From Cellulomonas fimi (lineage in GTDB: Bacteria > Actinomycetota > Actinomycetes > Actinomycetales > Cellulomonadaceae), in the NCBI RefSeq assembly GCF_012952065.1, contig NZ_JABCJJ010000018.1:1-64000 (forward strand): DNA of 64,000 nucleotides. Direction: 5' to 3'. The translations under genes were made by a program, and so were the position numbers. Below are positions 54,118 to 63,169 of the stretch, piece after piece. The notes under the pieces are model-generated. The model ran no database searches, was not told the DNA's origin, and saw only the letters and a program-made list of their open reading frames with translations. The number at the start of each line of letters is the position of its first letter. Position 1 is the first letter of the stretch.

Positions 54118-54124
54118 ATAGTCT
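54118..54124. promoter_or_regulatory. overlapping divergent -10 elements
   Basis: Plus-strand TAGTCT (54119-54124) can drive the GT2 gene at 54170 with a leader of about 40 nt. Minus-strand GACTAT (54123-54118) can drive the leader ORF and GT4. The two elements share five base pairs, so both cannot be used at once. Confidence 0.45.
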
Positions 54125-54169
54125 GGCCGATGCCATCGCGTCTCAGCCCACGGAAGGTCCGCCGTCCCC

Positions 54170-55072
54170 ATGCCCCTCGACATCCTGGTGCCGTTCTGGG
54201 GCGACCCCGGCCTCCTGCGCGAGACCGTCGCGAGCGTGCTCGCGCAGCGCAACGGCGACTGGCTGCTCACCGTGGTCGACGACGCGTACCCCGACGAGAG
54301 CGTCGCCGAGTACTTCGCGGGCATCACCGACCCGCGCGTGCGGTACGTGCGCAACGAGACGAACCAGGGGATCACCGAGAACTACCGGACGTGCGTGGCC
54401 CTCGCGACGCAGGAGCGCGTGGTCATCCTCGGGTGCGACGACGTGCTGCTGCCCAACTACGTCGACGTGGTGCTCGACGCGCACGCGCGGTTCCCCGACG
54501 TCGAGATCGTCCAGCCGGGCGTCCAGGTGATCGACGAGCGCGGCGCGGTCGTCACGACGCTCGCCGACACCGTCAAGCAGCGGCTGATGATGCCGCGCAC
54601 CTCGGGCGCGCGCGTGCTCGCGGGCGAGGAGCTCGCGGTGAGCCTGCTCCGCGCCGACTGGCTGTACTGGCCCTCGCTCGTGTTCCGGCGCGACGTGCTC
54701 GTGCGGACGCCGTTCCGGGACGCCATGCCGATCATCCAGGACCTCGCGCTGGTCATCGACGTCGTGTGCGCGGGCGGCCGGCTGCTGCTCGAACCGACGC
54801 TCTGCTTCTCCTACCGCCGCCACAGCGCGAGCGCGTCGTCGGCCAAGGCGATCGACGGCACCCGCTTCCGTGGTGAGCGCGCCTACTTCGACCTGGCGGC
54901 ACGGCAGGTCGCGGCCCTCGGGTGGCGGCGCGCCGAGCGGGCGGCCCGCACGCACCTCACGTCGCGCCTGCACGCCCTCACGCTGCTGCCGCAGGCCGCG
55001 CGGGCGAGGCAGCCGGAGGCGGCCAGGGCCTTGCTCCGCCACGCGCTCACGCCGGGGACCTCGGCGGACTGA
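54170..55072 (+). CDS. GT2 family glycosyltransferase
   Basis: 300 aa. GT-A motifs are DILVPFWGDPGLLRETVASV, VVDDAYPDES, NQGITENYRTCVAL and VILGCDDVLLPNYV (DXD region). The C-terminal third is helical and basic (RRAERAARTHLTSRLHALTL), suggesting membrane association. GGAAGG lies about 14 nt before the ATG, so the ribosome site is weak. A lone gene followed after 108 nt by the epimerase gene in the same direction. Confidence 0.9.
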   Translation: MPLDILVPFWGDPGLLRETVASVLAQRNGDWLLTVVDDAYPDESVAEYFAGITDPRVRYVRNETNQGITENYRTCVALATQERVVILGCDDVLLPNYVDVVLDAHARFPDVEIVQPGVQVIDERGAVVTTLADTVKQRLMMPRTSGARVLAGEELAVSLLRADWLYWPSLVFRRDVLVRTPFRDAMPIIQDLALVIDVVCAGGRLLLEPTLCFSYRRHSASASSAKAIDGTRFRGERAYFDLAARQVAALGWRRAERAARTHLTSRLHALTLLPQAARARQPEAARALLRHALTPGTSAD

Positions 55073-55180
55073 GCGTGCGGGACGCGGCTGCGCGCCGGGC
55101 GTCGCCCGAGCCCGTGAGAGTATCGGCGGCGCGACGGGCGCCCTGGTGAACGCCGTCGACCACGCACCCGGAGGAGAGCC

Positions 55181-56299
55181 GTGACCGACCCTGCGACGAA
55201 TGTGCCCGCTGACCCGCCCTCGTCCGGTCTGGCGGCGAGGGGCGGCACGTGCCTCGTCACGGGCGGCGCCGGGTTCATCGGCACTGCGATGTCCCCGGGT
55301 CTCCTCGAGCGGTTCGACCGCGTCGTCGCCATCGACAACCTGCACCCGCAGATCCACCCCTCCGCGGAGCGGCCGACGGCCCTGGCGGCCGGCGTCGAGC
55401 TCGTGGTCGGCGACGTGACCGATCCCGCGGCGTGGGACGCCCTCCTCGCGGGCGTGCGGCCCGACGTCGTCGTGCACCTCGCGGCCGAGACCGGGACGGG
55501 GCAGTCGCTCGCCGAGGCGACGCGGCACGCGCACGTCAACGTCGTCGGCACCACGCAGCTGCTCGACGGCCTGCTGCGGCATGACGCGCTGCCCCGGCGG
55601 ATCGTGCTGTCGAGCAGCCGCGCGGTGTACGGCGAGGGCGCCTGGCGCTCGGACGACACGGGGGAGCTGTTCTACCCGGGTCAGCGCACGAGCGAGGTGC
55701 TCGCGCGCGGCCAGTGGGACTTCCCAGGCGCGCGACCGGTCGCGATGTCGGCCGCGACGACGACGCCCGCCCCCGTGAGCGTCTACGGCGCCACGAAGCT
55801 GGCGCAGGAGAACGTCCTCACCGCGTGGGCCCACTCGGTCGGCGTCGAGCCGGTGGTGCTGCGCCTGCAGAACGTCTACGGTCCGGGCCAGTCGCTCATC
55901 AACCCGTACACCGGGATCCTGTCGTTGTTCTGCCGCCTCGCGAAGGCCGGCCAGTCGATCCCGCTCTACGAGGACGGCGAGGTCCGCCGGGACTTCGTCC
56001 TCATCGACGATGTCGCACGCGCGCTCCTCGCCGCGACGACGGCCCCGGTGCCCGGTCGCACGCCGATCGACATCGGGTCTGGGGAGGACCAGACGATCGC
56101 CCGCGCGGCCGAGCTGATCGCCGCGCACTACGAGGCCCCGGCACCCCACGTCACCGGGCAGTACCGCCAGGGCGACGTGCGCCACGCGTGGGCCGACGTG
56201 ACGGTCGCGGCACGCGTCCTGGGCTGGGCCCCCGAGTTCTCGCTCGAGGAGGGCGTCACCCGGTTGGCGACCTGGATCGACGCCCAGCGGCCGGGCTGA
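55181..56299 (+). CDS. NAD-dependent epimerase/dehydratase, dTDP-L-rhamnose 4-epimerase-like
   Basis: Extended SDR, 372 aa. The Rossmann motif is [14 protein letters not shown], after about 20 residues. Other stretches are IDNLHPQIHPS, VHLAAETGTGQSLAEATRHA, the catalytic SSSRAVYGEG and Tyr-x3-Lys SVYGATKLAQEN, RLQNVYGPGQSLINPYTGI and IPLYEDGEVRRDFV. These match proteins I recall as dTDP-L-rhamnose 4-epimerases, which give 6-deoxy-L-talose. GGAGGAGAG precedes the GTG start. Together with RmlABCD it would let the polymer carry a second 6-deoxyhexose. The substrate call is from family memory. Confidence 0.72.
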   Translation: MTDPATNVPADPPSSGLAARGGTCLVTGGAGFIGTAMSPGLLERFDRVVAIDNLHPQIHPSAERPTALAAGVELVVGDVTDPAAWDALLAGVRPDVVVHLAAETGTGQSLAEATRHAHVNVVGTTQLLDGLLRHDALPRRIVLSSSRAVYGEGAWRSDDTGELFYPGQRTSEVLARGQWDFPGARPVAMSAATTTPAPVSVYGATKLAQENVLTAWAHSVGVEPVVLRLQNVYGPGQSLINPYTGILSLFCRLAKAGQSIPLYEDGEVRRDFVLIDDVARALLAATTAPVPGRTPIDIGSGEDQTIARAAELIAAHYEAPAPHVTGQYRQGDVRHAWADVTVAARVLGWAPEFSLEEGVTRLATWIDAQRPG

Positions 56300-56363
56300 G
56301 CCCGGTCGGGAGACGGCCGGGTCGGAGGCGGCTCCGTCGCAGGCGGGCCGGTCGGCCGGTCGC

Positions 56364-57542
56364 TCAGGCGACGGCCGCCGCCTCGCGCGGCGGCACCCGG
56401 TCGGTCGCGACCGGTGTCTCGCGCCGTCCGCGCGCGCGGCGCATCACCGGGCGCTCGACCAGGAGCCAGCTCGCCGTGGCGAGGACCGCCGTGACCGCGA
56501 ACGCCGCGACGTCGTACACCGCGAGCCCGAGCTCGTGGACGCCCGCGAGCACGAGGAGCTGCTGGACCGGGAACGCGTAGATGTAGACGCCGTAGGAGAT
56601 GTCGTGCCGCTGGACGAGGCGCGGCGACGGCAGCGTCGCCCCGATCCAGAGCAGCACGTACGCGATGAGCGGCGCGGTGAGCTGCGCGCCCCAGCCGTCG
56701 AGCGCCCAGACCGTGAACGCGACGACCGCGGTCGAGGCCAGCGCACCGGGCAGGTGGAGCGGCAGCCGGTCACGCAGCACGTGGACGAGCGCGCCGCCCA
56801 GGAACAGCGGCAGGAGCTTGCCGAGCAGCTGGAAGTCGACGTTCCCGCCGACGTACGGCAGGAGGCGGTCCATCAGCGCGTGGACGGCGACGCTCAGCGC
56901 GAAGGCGCCCGCAAGCGGCCACGGCGACCGGCGGAACCAGCCGAGGACCGCAAGCGCCCCGATGATCACGTAACTGAGGAACTCGTAGTAGAGCGTCCAC
57001 AGCGAGCCGTTCCAGGCCCCCGGGTACGGGACGCCGGCGGGCGTGGCGGCGACGTCGTAGGCGTTGACCCGCAGGCCCGCGTTGCCGAAGACGTAGGCGG
57101 CGGGGGTCGTCCCGGTGGTGAGGTAGCCCTCGAGCGACCCGTGCACGCTCCAGTAGCCGATCGGCGCGAACACGAGCGCCGTCACGATGAGGCACACGAG
57201 GAAGGCGGGGAAGATGCGCGCGACCCGGTGCACGAAGTACGTGCCGACCGGGTTGTCGAGGCGGCTCCCGGTGATCAGGTAGCCGCTGATCGTGAAGAAC
57301 CCGAAGACCGCCCACCCGCCCAGGTTCTCGCCGTCGATCTGCGGGCCGACACCGACGCCCGCGATGTAGTAGGCGTGCGCGACGAGCACGAGCGACGCGA
57401 GCGCGAGCCGGACGAGGTTGAGCGCGTTGTTCCGCGGGTCGAGCGGGCGGCCGGCGGGGCGCCACCCGAGCCACGAGTGCGACCGCGGGGGCTGGCTGAC
57501 GGGCCTGACCTCGGCGCCCTCCTGCGCGGTGGCGCTCGTCAT
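56364..57542 (-). CDS. acyltransferase family 3 membrane protein
   Basis: 392 aa with about ten helices. Family features are [21 protein letters not shown] (conserved His), [29 protein letters not shown] and [14 protein letters not shown]. Probably O-acetylates a surface sugar. ATG 57542 overlaps the rmlA stop (ATGA), so it is co-translated with rmlA. This suggests that modification is coupled to supply of the rhamnose precursor. Confidence 0.9.
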   Translation of the reverse strand: MTSATAQEGAEVRPVSQPPRSHSWLGWRPAGRPLDPRNNALNLVRLALASLVLVAHAYYIAGVGVGPQIDGENLGGWAVFGFFTISGYLITGSRLDNPVGTYFVHRVARIFPAFLVCLIVTALVFAPIGYWSVHGSLEGYLTTGTTPAAYVFGNAGLRVNAYDVAATPAGVPYPGAWNGSLWTLYYEFLSYVIIGALAVLGWFRRSPWPLAGAFALSVAVHALMDRLLPYVGGNVDFQLLGKLLPLFLGGALVHVLRDRLPLHLPGALASTAVVAFTVWALDGWGAQLTAPLIAYVLLWIGATLPSPRLVQRHDISYGVYIYAFPVQQLLVLAGVHELGLAVYDVAAFAVTAVLATASWLLVERPVMRRARGRRETPVATDRVPPREAAAVA

Positions 57543-58408
57543 CGTCCGTGCTCGATCAGCTCCAGCAGGTACGTCCCGTACCCGGACTTGACGAGCTTCT
57601 CCGCGCGCACGCGTAGGTCGTCGTCGGACAGGAAGCCGCGACGCCACGCGACCTCCTCGGGCGACCCGATCTTGAGGCCCTGGCGGTGCTCGACCGTGCG
57701 GACGTAGTCGGACGCCTCGAGCAGCGAGTCGAACGTTCCGGTGTCGAGCCACGCGGTGCCGCGCGGGAGCACCTCGACCTGCAGACGGCCCTGCTCGAGG
57801 TAGGCGCGGTTGACGTCGGTGATCTCGTACTCGTCTCGTGCCGAGGGCTTGAGGTCCTTGGCGATCGCCACGACGTCGTTGTCGTAGAAGTACAGGCCCG
57901 GGACGGCGTAGTTGGACTTCGGGTGGGCGGGCTTCTCCTCGAGCGAGAGCGCCCGCCCGTCGGCGTCGAACTCGACCACGCCGTAGCTCGTCGGGTCCGC
58001 GACGCGGTAGGCGAAGACGGCGCCGCCGTCGATGTTCTCGAAGCGCTGCAGCCGCGAGCCGAGGCCGGGGCCGTAGAAGATGTTGTCGCCGAGCACGAGG
58101 GCGGCCGGGTCGCTGCCGACGAAGTCCGCGCCCAGCACGAAGGCCTGCGCGAGCCCGTTTGGCTCGGCCTGGACGGTGTACCGGATCGAGATGCCGAACT
58201 GCGACCCGTCGCCCAGCAGGCGGTGGAACTGCTCGGCGTCGTGCGGCGTCGTGATCACCAGGACGTCGCGGATGCCGGCCAGGATCAGCGTCGACAGCGG
58301 GTAGTAGATCATCGGCTTGTCGTAGACCGGCACGAGCTGCTTGCTGACGCCGAGCGTGATCGGGTGCAACCGTGTGCCGGACCCGCCGGCCAGAATGATT
58401 CCGCGCAT
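57539..58408 (-). CDS. rmlA: glucose-1-phosphate thymidylyltransferase
   Basis: First step of dTDP-L-rhamnose synthesis, 289 aa, standard length. The nucleotidyltransferase signature is [16 protein letters not shown], followed by [30 protein letters not shown] (metal-binding Asp), [20 protein letters not shown] and [20 protein letters not shown] 58408 is fixed by the conserved N-terminus. The 159-nt gap upstream is shared with manA and holds no gene; no clear -10 is seen toward rmlA. Confidence 0.97.
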   Translation of the reverse strand: MRGIILAGGSGTRLHPITLGVSKQLVPVYDKPMIYYPLSTLILAGIRDVLVITTPHDAEQFHRLLGDGSQFGISIRYTVQAEPNGLAQAFVLGADFVGSDPAALVLGDNIFYGPGLGSRLQRFENIDGGAVFAYRVADPTSYGVVEFDADGRALSLEEKPAHPKSNYAVPGLYFYDNDVVAIAKDLKPSARDEYEITDVNRAYLEQGRLQVEVLPRGTAWLDTGTFDSLLEASDYVRTVEHRQGLKIGSPEEVAWRRGFLSDDDLRVRAEKLVKSGYGTYLLELIEHGR

Positions 58409-58567
58409 GGTGCACCAGTGTGGACCACCGGGCACGCTCCGACGTGCACCTTCCGGCCCGGGCCGGTCCCCTCGCTGCCGTGCGGGGCCGGGGCAGCGAC
58501 CCCCGTTCGTTACCATCGACGCGGAGGCATTGCCTCCCCGACCCGTCCCCCACCCCCCCGAGGACCC

Positions 58568-59764
58568 GTGATCAGGCTCGCCATCCCCACCCAGCACTAC
58601 GCATGGGGCTCGACGACAGCGATCCCGGACCTCCTCGGCCTCCCGGTCACCACCGACCCGGTCGCCGAGGCCTGGATGGGTGCCCACCCGAGCGCGCCGT
58701 CGCGCGCGGTCACGGCGGAGGGGGAGCTCGGGCTCGACGCCTTGATCGCCTCCGACGCCGCGACGCACCTCGGCGCGGACGTCGTCGCCCGGTTCGGCGG
58801 CGGACTGCCGTACCTGCTCAAGCTCATCGCCGCCGACAGCCCGCTCTCCCTCCAGGTGCACCCGCACCTCGACGGCGCCAGGGCGGGGTTCGCGGCCGAG
58901 GAGGCCGCGGGGGTCCCGGTCGATGCGCCGCACCGCAACTACCGCGACCGCAACCACAAGCCCGAGCTGGTCTACGCCCTGACGCCGTTCGAGGCGCTGT
59001 GCGGCTTCCGCGCTCCGCGACGCGCGGCCGAGCTGCTGGCGGGCCTCGACGCCCCGCTCGCCAAGCAGCTGCACGGCGTGCTCGCCGCCCAGCCGTCGTA
59101 CGAGGGCATCCGCGCCGCGTTCACGCAGCTGCTCGACCCGGCCACGCGCCCGTCTCCCGACGAGGTCCGCGAGGTGGCCGCCGCGTGCGCCGCTCGCCTC
59201 GAGATCGGCTCGCCGTCGCCGCGCGCCGACCGCACCGTCGTGCTGCTCGAGCAGACCTACCCCGGCGACCCTGGAGTCGTCACGTCGCTGCTGCTCAACC
59301 CGGTGACGCTCCAGCCGGGCGACGCGATGTTCGTGCCCGCGGGCGGCGTCCACGCCTACCTGTCGGGCCTGGCGGTCGAGATCATGGCGAGCTCCGACAA
59401 CGTGCTGCGCGCCGGCCTGACGCGCAAGCACGTCGACGTCGCCGAGCTGCTGCGCAACGTCGACTACGTCGCGGCGCCCCCCATCCGCATCGCCCCCGAG
59501 CTCTTCCACGGGGCGACCCGGGTGTTCTACGCGCCGGTCGACGACTTCGAGCTCTCGGTGACGACCGTCGACGACGACCTCGACCACCCGCTGCCCGGCC
59601 GCGGACCGCGCATCCTGCTCTGCCTCGACGGCGAGATCACGATCGCGTCGACGGGCGACGGGATCGAGACCCTTCGCCGCGGGGAGTCCGTCTTCGTGCC
59701 TGCCGCCGACGGCGTCCTGACAGCACGCGGCCGCGGGACGGTCGTCCAGGCCGACGTGCCCTGA
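58568..59764 (+). CDS. manA: mannose-6-phosphate isomerase, class I
   Basis: Zinc enzyme interconverting fructose-6-phosphate and mannose-6-phosphate, 398 aa. The type I cupin motifs carry the metal ligands: [12 protein letters not shown] (Gln, His), [13 protein letters not shown] (Glu) and [24 protein letters not shown] 58568 has GAGGAC upstream and opens [15 protein letters not shown]. It supplies GDP-mannose for the gmd branch and mannosylation. A manA gene also lies near rml/whiB2 in mycobacteria (from memory). Confidence 0.95.
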   Translation: MIRLAIPTQHYAWGSTTAIPDLLGLPVTTDPVAEAWMGAHPSAPSRAVTAEGELGLDALIASDAATHLGADVVARFGGGLPYLLKLIAADSPLSLQVHPHLDGARAGFAAEEAAGVPVDAPHRNYRDRNHKPELVYALTPFEALCGFRAPRRAAELLAGLDAPLAKQLHGVLAAQPSYEGIRAAFTQLLDPATRPSPDEVREVAAACAARLEIGSPSPRADRTVVLLEQTYPGDPGVVTSLLLNPVTLQPGDAMFVPAGGVHAYLSGLAVEIMASSDNVLRAGLTRKHVDVAELLRNVDYVAAPPIRIAPELFHGATRVFYAPVDDFELSVTTVDDDLDHPLPGRGPRILLCLDGEITIASTGDGIETLRRGESVFVPAADGVLTARGRGTVVQADVP

Positions 59765-59830
59765 ACCCACCAGCTCAGCCCGCGCGCCGCGCGTCCTCAG
59801 ACCGGTCCGTCCGGTGCCGATCGAGGACGT

Positions 59831-61852
59831 ATGCGTACCGACCAGCTTCCCATGCACGTCGCCCTGCCTGTGCGGCGCCGTGGGGTGGGCACACGCGCGC
59901 TCGCAGTCGCGCTCGCGCTCGTCGCCGCCGCCGTCGGCGCTCCCGCCGCGGCCGCGGCGGCCGACTCCGACCTGGTCACGGTCGAGGGCACCATCGAGCA
60001 CGTCGCGGTCGACCGGTTCGAGCCGCTGACCGGGGAGGTCACGGGCGACCCGGACGCCGAGGCCGGCCTCGAGACGACCGCCTTCCTCGAGGTGGACGAC
60101 GTCGTCTACGAGCTGCCCGACGGCGCCGGCGCCCAGCTGCCCAACGGCACCGAGGTCGAGGTCACCCTCGAGACGACCACCGGGCCCGACGCCGAGGACG
60201 CGCTCCTCGCCGCGGCCGCGGGCGAGGCGACGGTCGAGGCGCTCGTCACGACCGCCCCGCCGGCTACGGCCGGGACGGACCGGGCAGCGCAGGAGGAGGG
60301 GACGGCCGAGGCGGCCGTCGGCTCGCACACGCTCACGGTGCTCCCGGTGTACTGGGACTCGCCGGACGACGCGACGCGGTCCTCGCTGGCGGCGCTGGCG
60401 AACGCCAACAGCGCTTACTGGTCCGAGCAGTCCGGCGACCGCATCGCGACGACCGCGACCGCGCGCGACTGGAAGTTGATCGAGAAGCCCAGCGGATGCA
60501 ACCCGACCCAGCTGCTCGACCGGGCGCTCGCGGCCCACGGGGCCGCGCCCCCGCGCGGCAACCAGCACGTCGTCGTCTACTTCCCCGACACGCTGGGCTG
60601 CGAGTGGGCCGGTCGGGCGTCCGTACCGGGATCGGTGATCTGGGTCAACGGCACGCAGATCCCGGACGTCCTCACGCACGAGTACGGGCACAACCTCGGT
60701 CTCGGCCACGCCAACGCGACGACGTGCCGCGCGGACGGCGTCCCGGTGCCGCTCTCGGCCAGCTGCACCGTGACCGAGTACATGGACCGGGCGGACGTCA
60801 TGGGGGTCGGGTGGCGGGGGCGCCCGACCGGGAGCCTCAACTCCGCCTTCGCGGACCACCTCGGCCTCGCGACGGTGCAGAGGTCGCCGGCCGTTCCGAC
60901 CGTGGTCGACCTGGCGCCGCTCCTCGACGTGGACGCGCTGCGCGCACTGTCCTTCAGCTCGTCCTATGGCACGGTCTACGTGGACTACCGGCCCGCCGTC
61001 GGGCGCGACACCCGACTCTCGAGCTGGGCCGGCGTCCAGGTGCACCTGCGCCGGGTGGACGGCCGCGGCGTGCCCACGACCGAGCTGCTCGACATGCAGC
61101 CGAGCAAGGCCGAGTTCGCGTCGCCGCAGCTGCCCGTGGGCGGCACGTGGCGGATCCCTGGTACCGACGCCGTCGTCCGGGTCGTCGCGACCGACCCCTA
61201 CCGGGCGCGCGTCGAGGTCGTGAGCGCGGTCGACCCGAGCACCACCGGCTACGTGCGGCGTGTGTACCGTGATCTGTTCGAGCGCGAGGTCGACCCTCAG
61301 GGCCTGACGACATGGACGTCCGCGCTACGGGACGGGACACCGCGCATCGCGGTCGCGAACTCGATCACGTACAGCACCGAGTACCGCTCACGGCTCATCA
61401 CCGGCTCCTATGTGCGATACCTGGGCCGGTCGCCGGACAGGGGTGGGCTCACGAACTGGCTCGGGTGGATGGACCGCGGGTGGACGACCTCCCAGATGGA
61501 GTCGGGGTTCATCGCGTCGGCGGAGTACTACGGCCAGTCGGGCGGGACGGACGACGGCTGGGTGCGGAAGCTGTACGCCGACGTGCTCGGCCGGAGCGCC
61601 GGCGCCGGTGAGGTGACGTTCTGGACCGACCGGCTCAAGGGCCGGTCCGGCCGCGCCGAGGTGGCGATGGGCTTCCTGCTCTCGACCGAGCGACTGAACA
61701 CCGTCGTCGAGGGCCACTACCGGCACCTGCTCGGCCGAGGGCTGGACCCGAGCGGTCAGCGGAGCTGGGTCGGCATCCTTCAGGCAGGCGGCCGCGACGA
61801 GGCGATCATCGGGGCGATCGTCGCGAGCGAGGAGTACTTCGGGCGGGCGTGA
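59831..61852 (+). CDS. secreted metzincin-like metalloprotease with four DUF4214 repeats
   Basis: 673 aa. The signal sequence is in residues about 1-50 (Arg-rich, then [20 protein letters not shown]). A beta-rich pro-region lies at about 55-150. The protease domain carries [11 protein letters not shown] (residues 283-293, three zinc His and the catalytic Glu) and a Met-turn candidate ADVMGVGW near 323, as in metzincins. Residues about 475-673 hold four DUF4214 repeats ([68 protein letters not shown]). It is the third DUF4214-tailed exoenzyme of the region. GAGGA lies just before the ATG. The protein substrate is unknown. Confidence 0.88.
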   Translation: MRTDQLPMHVALPVRRRGVGTRALAVALALVAAAVGAPAAAAAADSDLVTVEGTIEHVAVDRFEPLTGEVTGDPDAEAGLETTAFLEVDDVVYELPDGAGAQLPNGTEVEVTLETTTGPDAEDALLAAAAGEATVEALVTTAPPATAGTDRAAQEEGTAEAAVGSHTLTVLPVYWDSPDDATRSSLAALANANSAYWSEQSGDRIATTATARDWKLIEKPSGCNPTQLLDRALAAHGAAPPRGNQHVVVYFPDTLGCEWAGRASVPGSVIWVNGTQIPDVLTHEYGHNLGLGHANATTCRADGVPVPLSASCTVTEYMDRADVMGVGWRGRPTGSLNSAFADHLGLATVQRSPAVPTVVDLAPLLDVDALRALSFSSSYGTVYVDYRPAVGRDTRLSSWAGVQVHLRRVDGRGVPTTELLDMQPSKAEFASPQLPVGGTWRIPGTDAVVRVVATDPYRARVEVVSAVDPSTTGYVRRVYRDLFEREVDPQGLTTWTSALRDGTPRIAVANSITYSTEYRSRLITGSYVRYLGRSPDRGGLTNWLGWMDRGWTTSQMESGFIASAEYYGQSGGTDDGWVRKLYADVLGRSAGAGEVTFWTDRLKGRSGRAEVAMGFLLSTERLNTVVEGHYRHLLGRGLDPSGQRSWVGILQAGGRDEAIIGAIVASEEYFGRA

Positions 61853-61903
61853 GGTCGCTCGCGCGGGCGTCAGGTCGTCCGGGATGAGGTAGTTCGGTCG
61901 TGG

Positions 61904-62656
61904 TCAGGCCCTGTCGGCCGTGACGCGCTCGGTGGCGGCAAGCCGCTCGAGGCGTGCCCGGTCCGCGTCGAGCTCGTCTGCCAGCTGCGGGGCGAGCATC
62001 ACGGCCGAGCCGTCCCGCGCCAGGATGCCGAGGACGCCCTGGAGCGCCGTGGTGACGGCGTCCGAACGACCCTGGTCCAGGCGGACCAGGATGCGGGCGC
62101 CGGGGGGCGCGGTCGCCGCATCCAGCGCCCAGGACATGAGGCCGGAGTGCGCGAGCCGGTCCGCCGTTGCCGCGTCGAGCGCGTCGACGCCCGGCTCCAC
62201 CTCCGGAACCCACCCCACGACATCCCCGTACGTCATCACCGCCTCTGCGGCGTCGACAGCCCCCCGCGGCAGCTCCCCGTCGAACCGCCGCGCGAGCGCG
62301 GGCAGCCCCACGGCCACGAGCTGCGCCGCGCCGTCGTGCCTGTCGGGCCGGTCCGTCACCACGACGTCGGCCGCGCCCGCCTCCTCGCCGAGCACCACGC
62401 ACGCACCGCACCGCCACGCCGCCAGCGCCCACACCACCGTCCGCCAGTGGGCGGGCAGGTCGAGCCCGACCCGCACCCCCGGCCCGGCGTTGAACTCCTC
62501 CACGAGCAGGTTCGTCGTCTTCGCGACCCAGTTCGCCAGCACCGCGCCCGACAGCTCGATCCGCTCCCCGCCCGGGCCGTACCAGGTCAAACGGGGACGA
62601 CCCGGATCGGCGGTCACGAGCTCGAGGACGGAGGCCACGGAGGAGGGTGGGTTCAC
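61904..62656 (-). CDS. TIGR03089 family protein
   Basis: 250 aa, an actinobacterial family of unknown function resembling the N-terminal part of AMP-dependent acyl-CoA synthetases (RLTWYGPGGERIELSGAVLANWVAKTTNLL). It lacks the adenylation P-loop and the C-terminal lid domain, so catalysis of the usual kind is unlikely. A homologue lies near LCP, rmlD and whiB2 genes in mycobacteria (Rv3268, from memory). It starts at GTG 62656 from a leaderless-type promoter. Confidence 0.9.
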   Translation of the reverse strand: MNPPSSVASVLELVTADPGRPRLTWYGPGGERIELSGAVLANWVAKTTNLLVEEFNAGPGVRVGLDLPAHWRTVVWALAAWRCGACVVLGEEAGAADVVVTDRPDRHDGAAQLVAVGLPALARRFDGELPRGAVDAAEAVMTYGDVVGWVPEVEPGVDALDAATADRLAHSGLMSWALDAATAPPGARILVRLDQGRSDAVTTALQGVLGILARDGSAVMLAPQLADELDADRARLERLAATERVTADRA

Positions 62657-62662
62657 GCGCCC

Positions 62663-62668
62663 AGACTA
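62663..62668 (-). promoter_or_regulatory. -10 element for the TIGR03089 gene, leaderless
   Basis: Minus-strand TAGTCT, 6 nt, GTG 62656. Confidence 0.6.
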
Positions 62669-62726
62669 GGCCCGCAGGTCATCCGGCGATTCACCCGTGT
62701 GCCGCAGTCACATATCACCCCCCCGC

Positions 62727-62755
62727 TTGACTAACCGGAACGACACGCGTGTAAT
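62727..62755 (+). promoter_or_regulatory. promoter of the whiB2-like gene with -35 and -10
   Basis: TTGACT (62727-62732), a 17-nt spacer and TGTAAT (62750-62755). TAATTT, two bases further on, is an alternative -10. This is the only promoter in the window with a good -35 and sits in an unusually AT-rich patch. The leader is about 55 nt and carries GGAGG before the ATG. Confidence 0.6.
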
Positions 62756-62815
62756 TTCCTCATTGCGATCCTGTCGCGTCCCTTCCCGAACCGACCCCAG
62801 CGAGCCGGAGGCACC

Positions 62816-63139
62816 ATGTGGAATCTGCTCGACGAGGGCGGCCCGTTCCCCTCGGACCGCGCACGCGTCCCGGAGATGGCGCCCGTGCTGCCGATATTCG
62901 GCACGCCGTCCGACGACCCGGAGATGGGCTGGCAGGAGCGCGCCCTGTGCGCTCAGACCGACCCCGAGGCGTTCTTCCCGGAGAAGGGCGGCTCGACCCG
63001 CGAGGCCAAGAAGGTCTGCACCGGGTGCGAGGTCCGCGTCGAGTGCCTCGAGTACGCCCTCGAGCACGACGAGCGCTTCGGCATCTGGGGCGGCCTCTCC
63101 GAGCGGGAACGGCGCAAGCTCAAGCGCCGGGTCGTGTGA
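62816..63139 (+). CDS. WhiB family iron-sulfur transcriptional regulator, WhiB2/WhmD-like
   Basis: 107 aa. Four Cys for a [4Fe-4S] cluster are placed as in the family (ERALCAQTDPEAFFPEKG, CTGC, CLEYAL). The GIWGG turn and a basic tail (SERERRKLKRR) that contacts DNA or sigma factor follow. Close agreement around DPEAFFPEKGGSTREAKKVC suggests the WhiB2/WhmD group, tied to division and sporulation septation in mycobacteria and streptomycetes. Its position beside rml, LCP and TIGR03089 genes supports that. Strong GGAGG ribosome site. Confidence 0.95.
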   Translation: MWNLLDEGGPFPSDRARVPEMAPVLPIFGTPSDDPEMGWQERALCAQTDPEAFFPEKGGSTREAKKVCTGCEVRVECLEYALEHDERFGIWGGLSERERRKLKRRVV

Positions 63140-63169
63140 CGCGTCCCCCCGTGGGGCGCTCCCTGGCGC

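Noticed and set aside
54130-54876. Leaderless ORF from ATG 54130 behind TAGTCT
   Set aside because: The frame has poor codon statistics and runs antiregister through the GT2 gene whose motifs start at 54170.
63141-63165. Hairpin after whiB as a terminator
   Set aside because: The GC stem is imperfect and has no U tract; readthrough into the GT2 gene is as likely.
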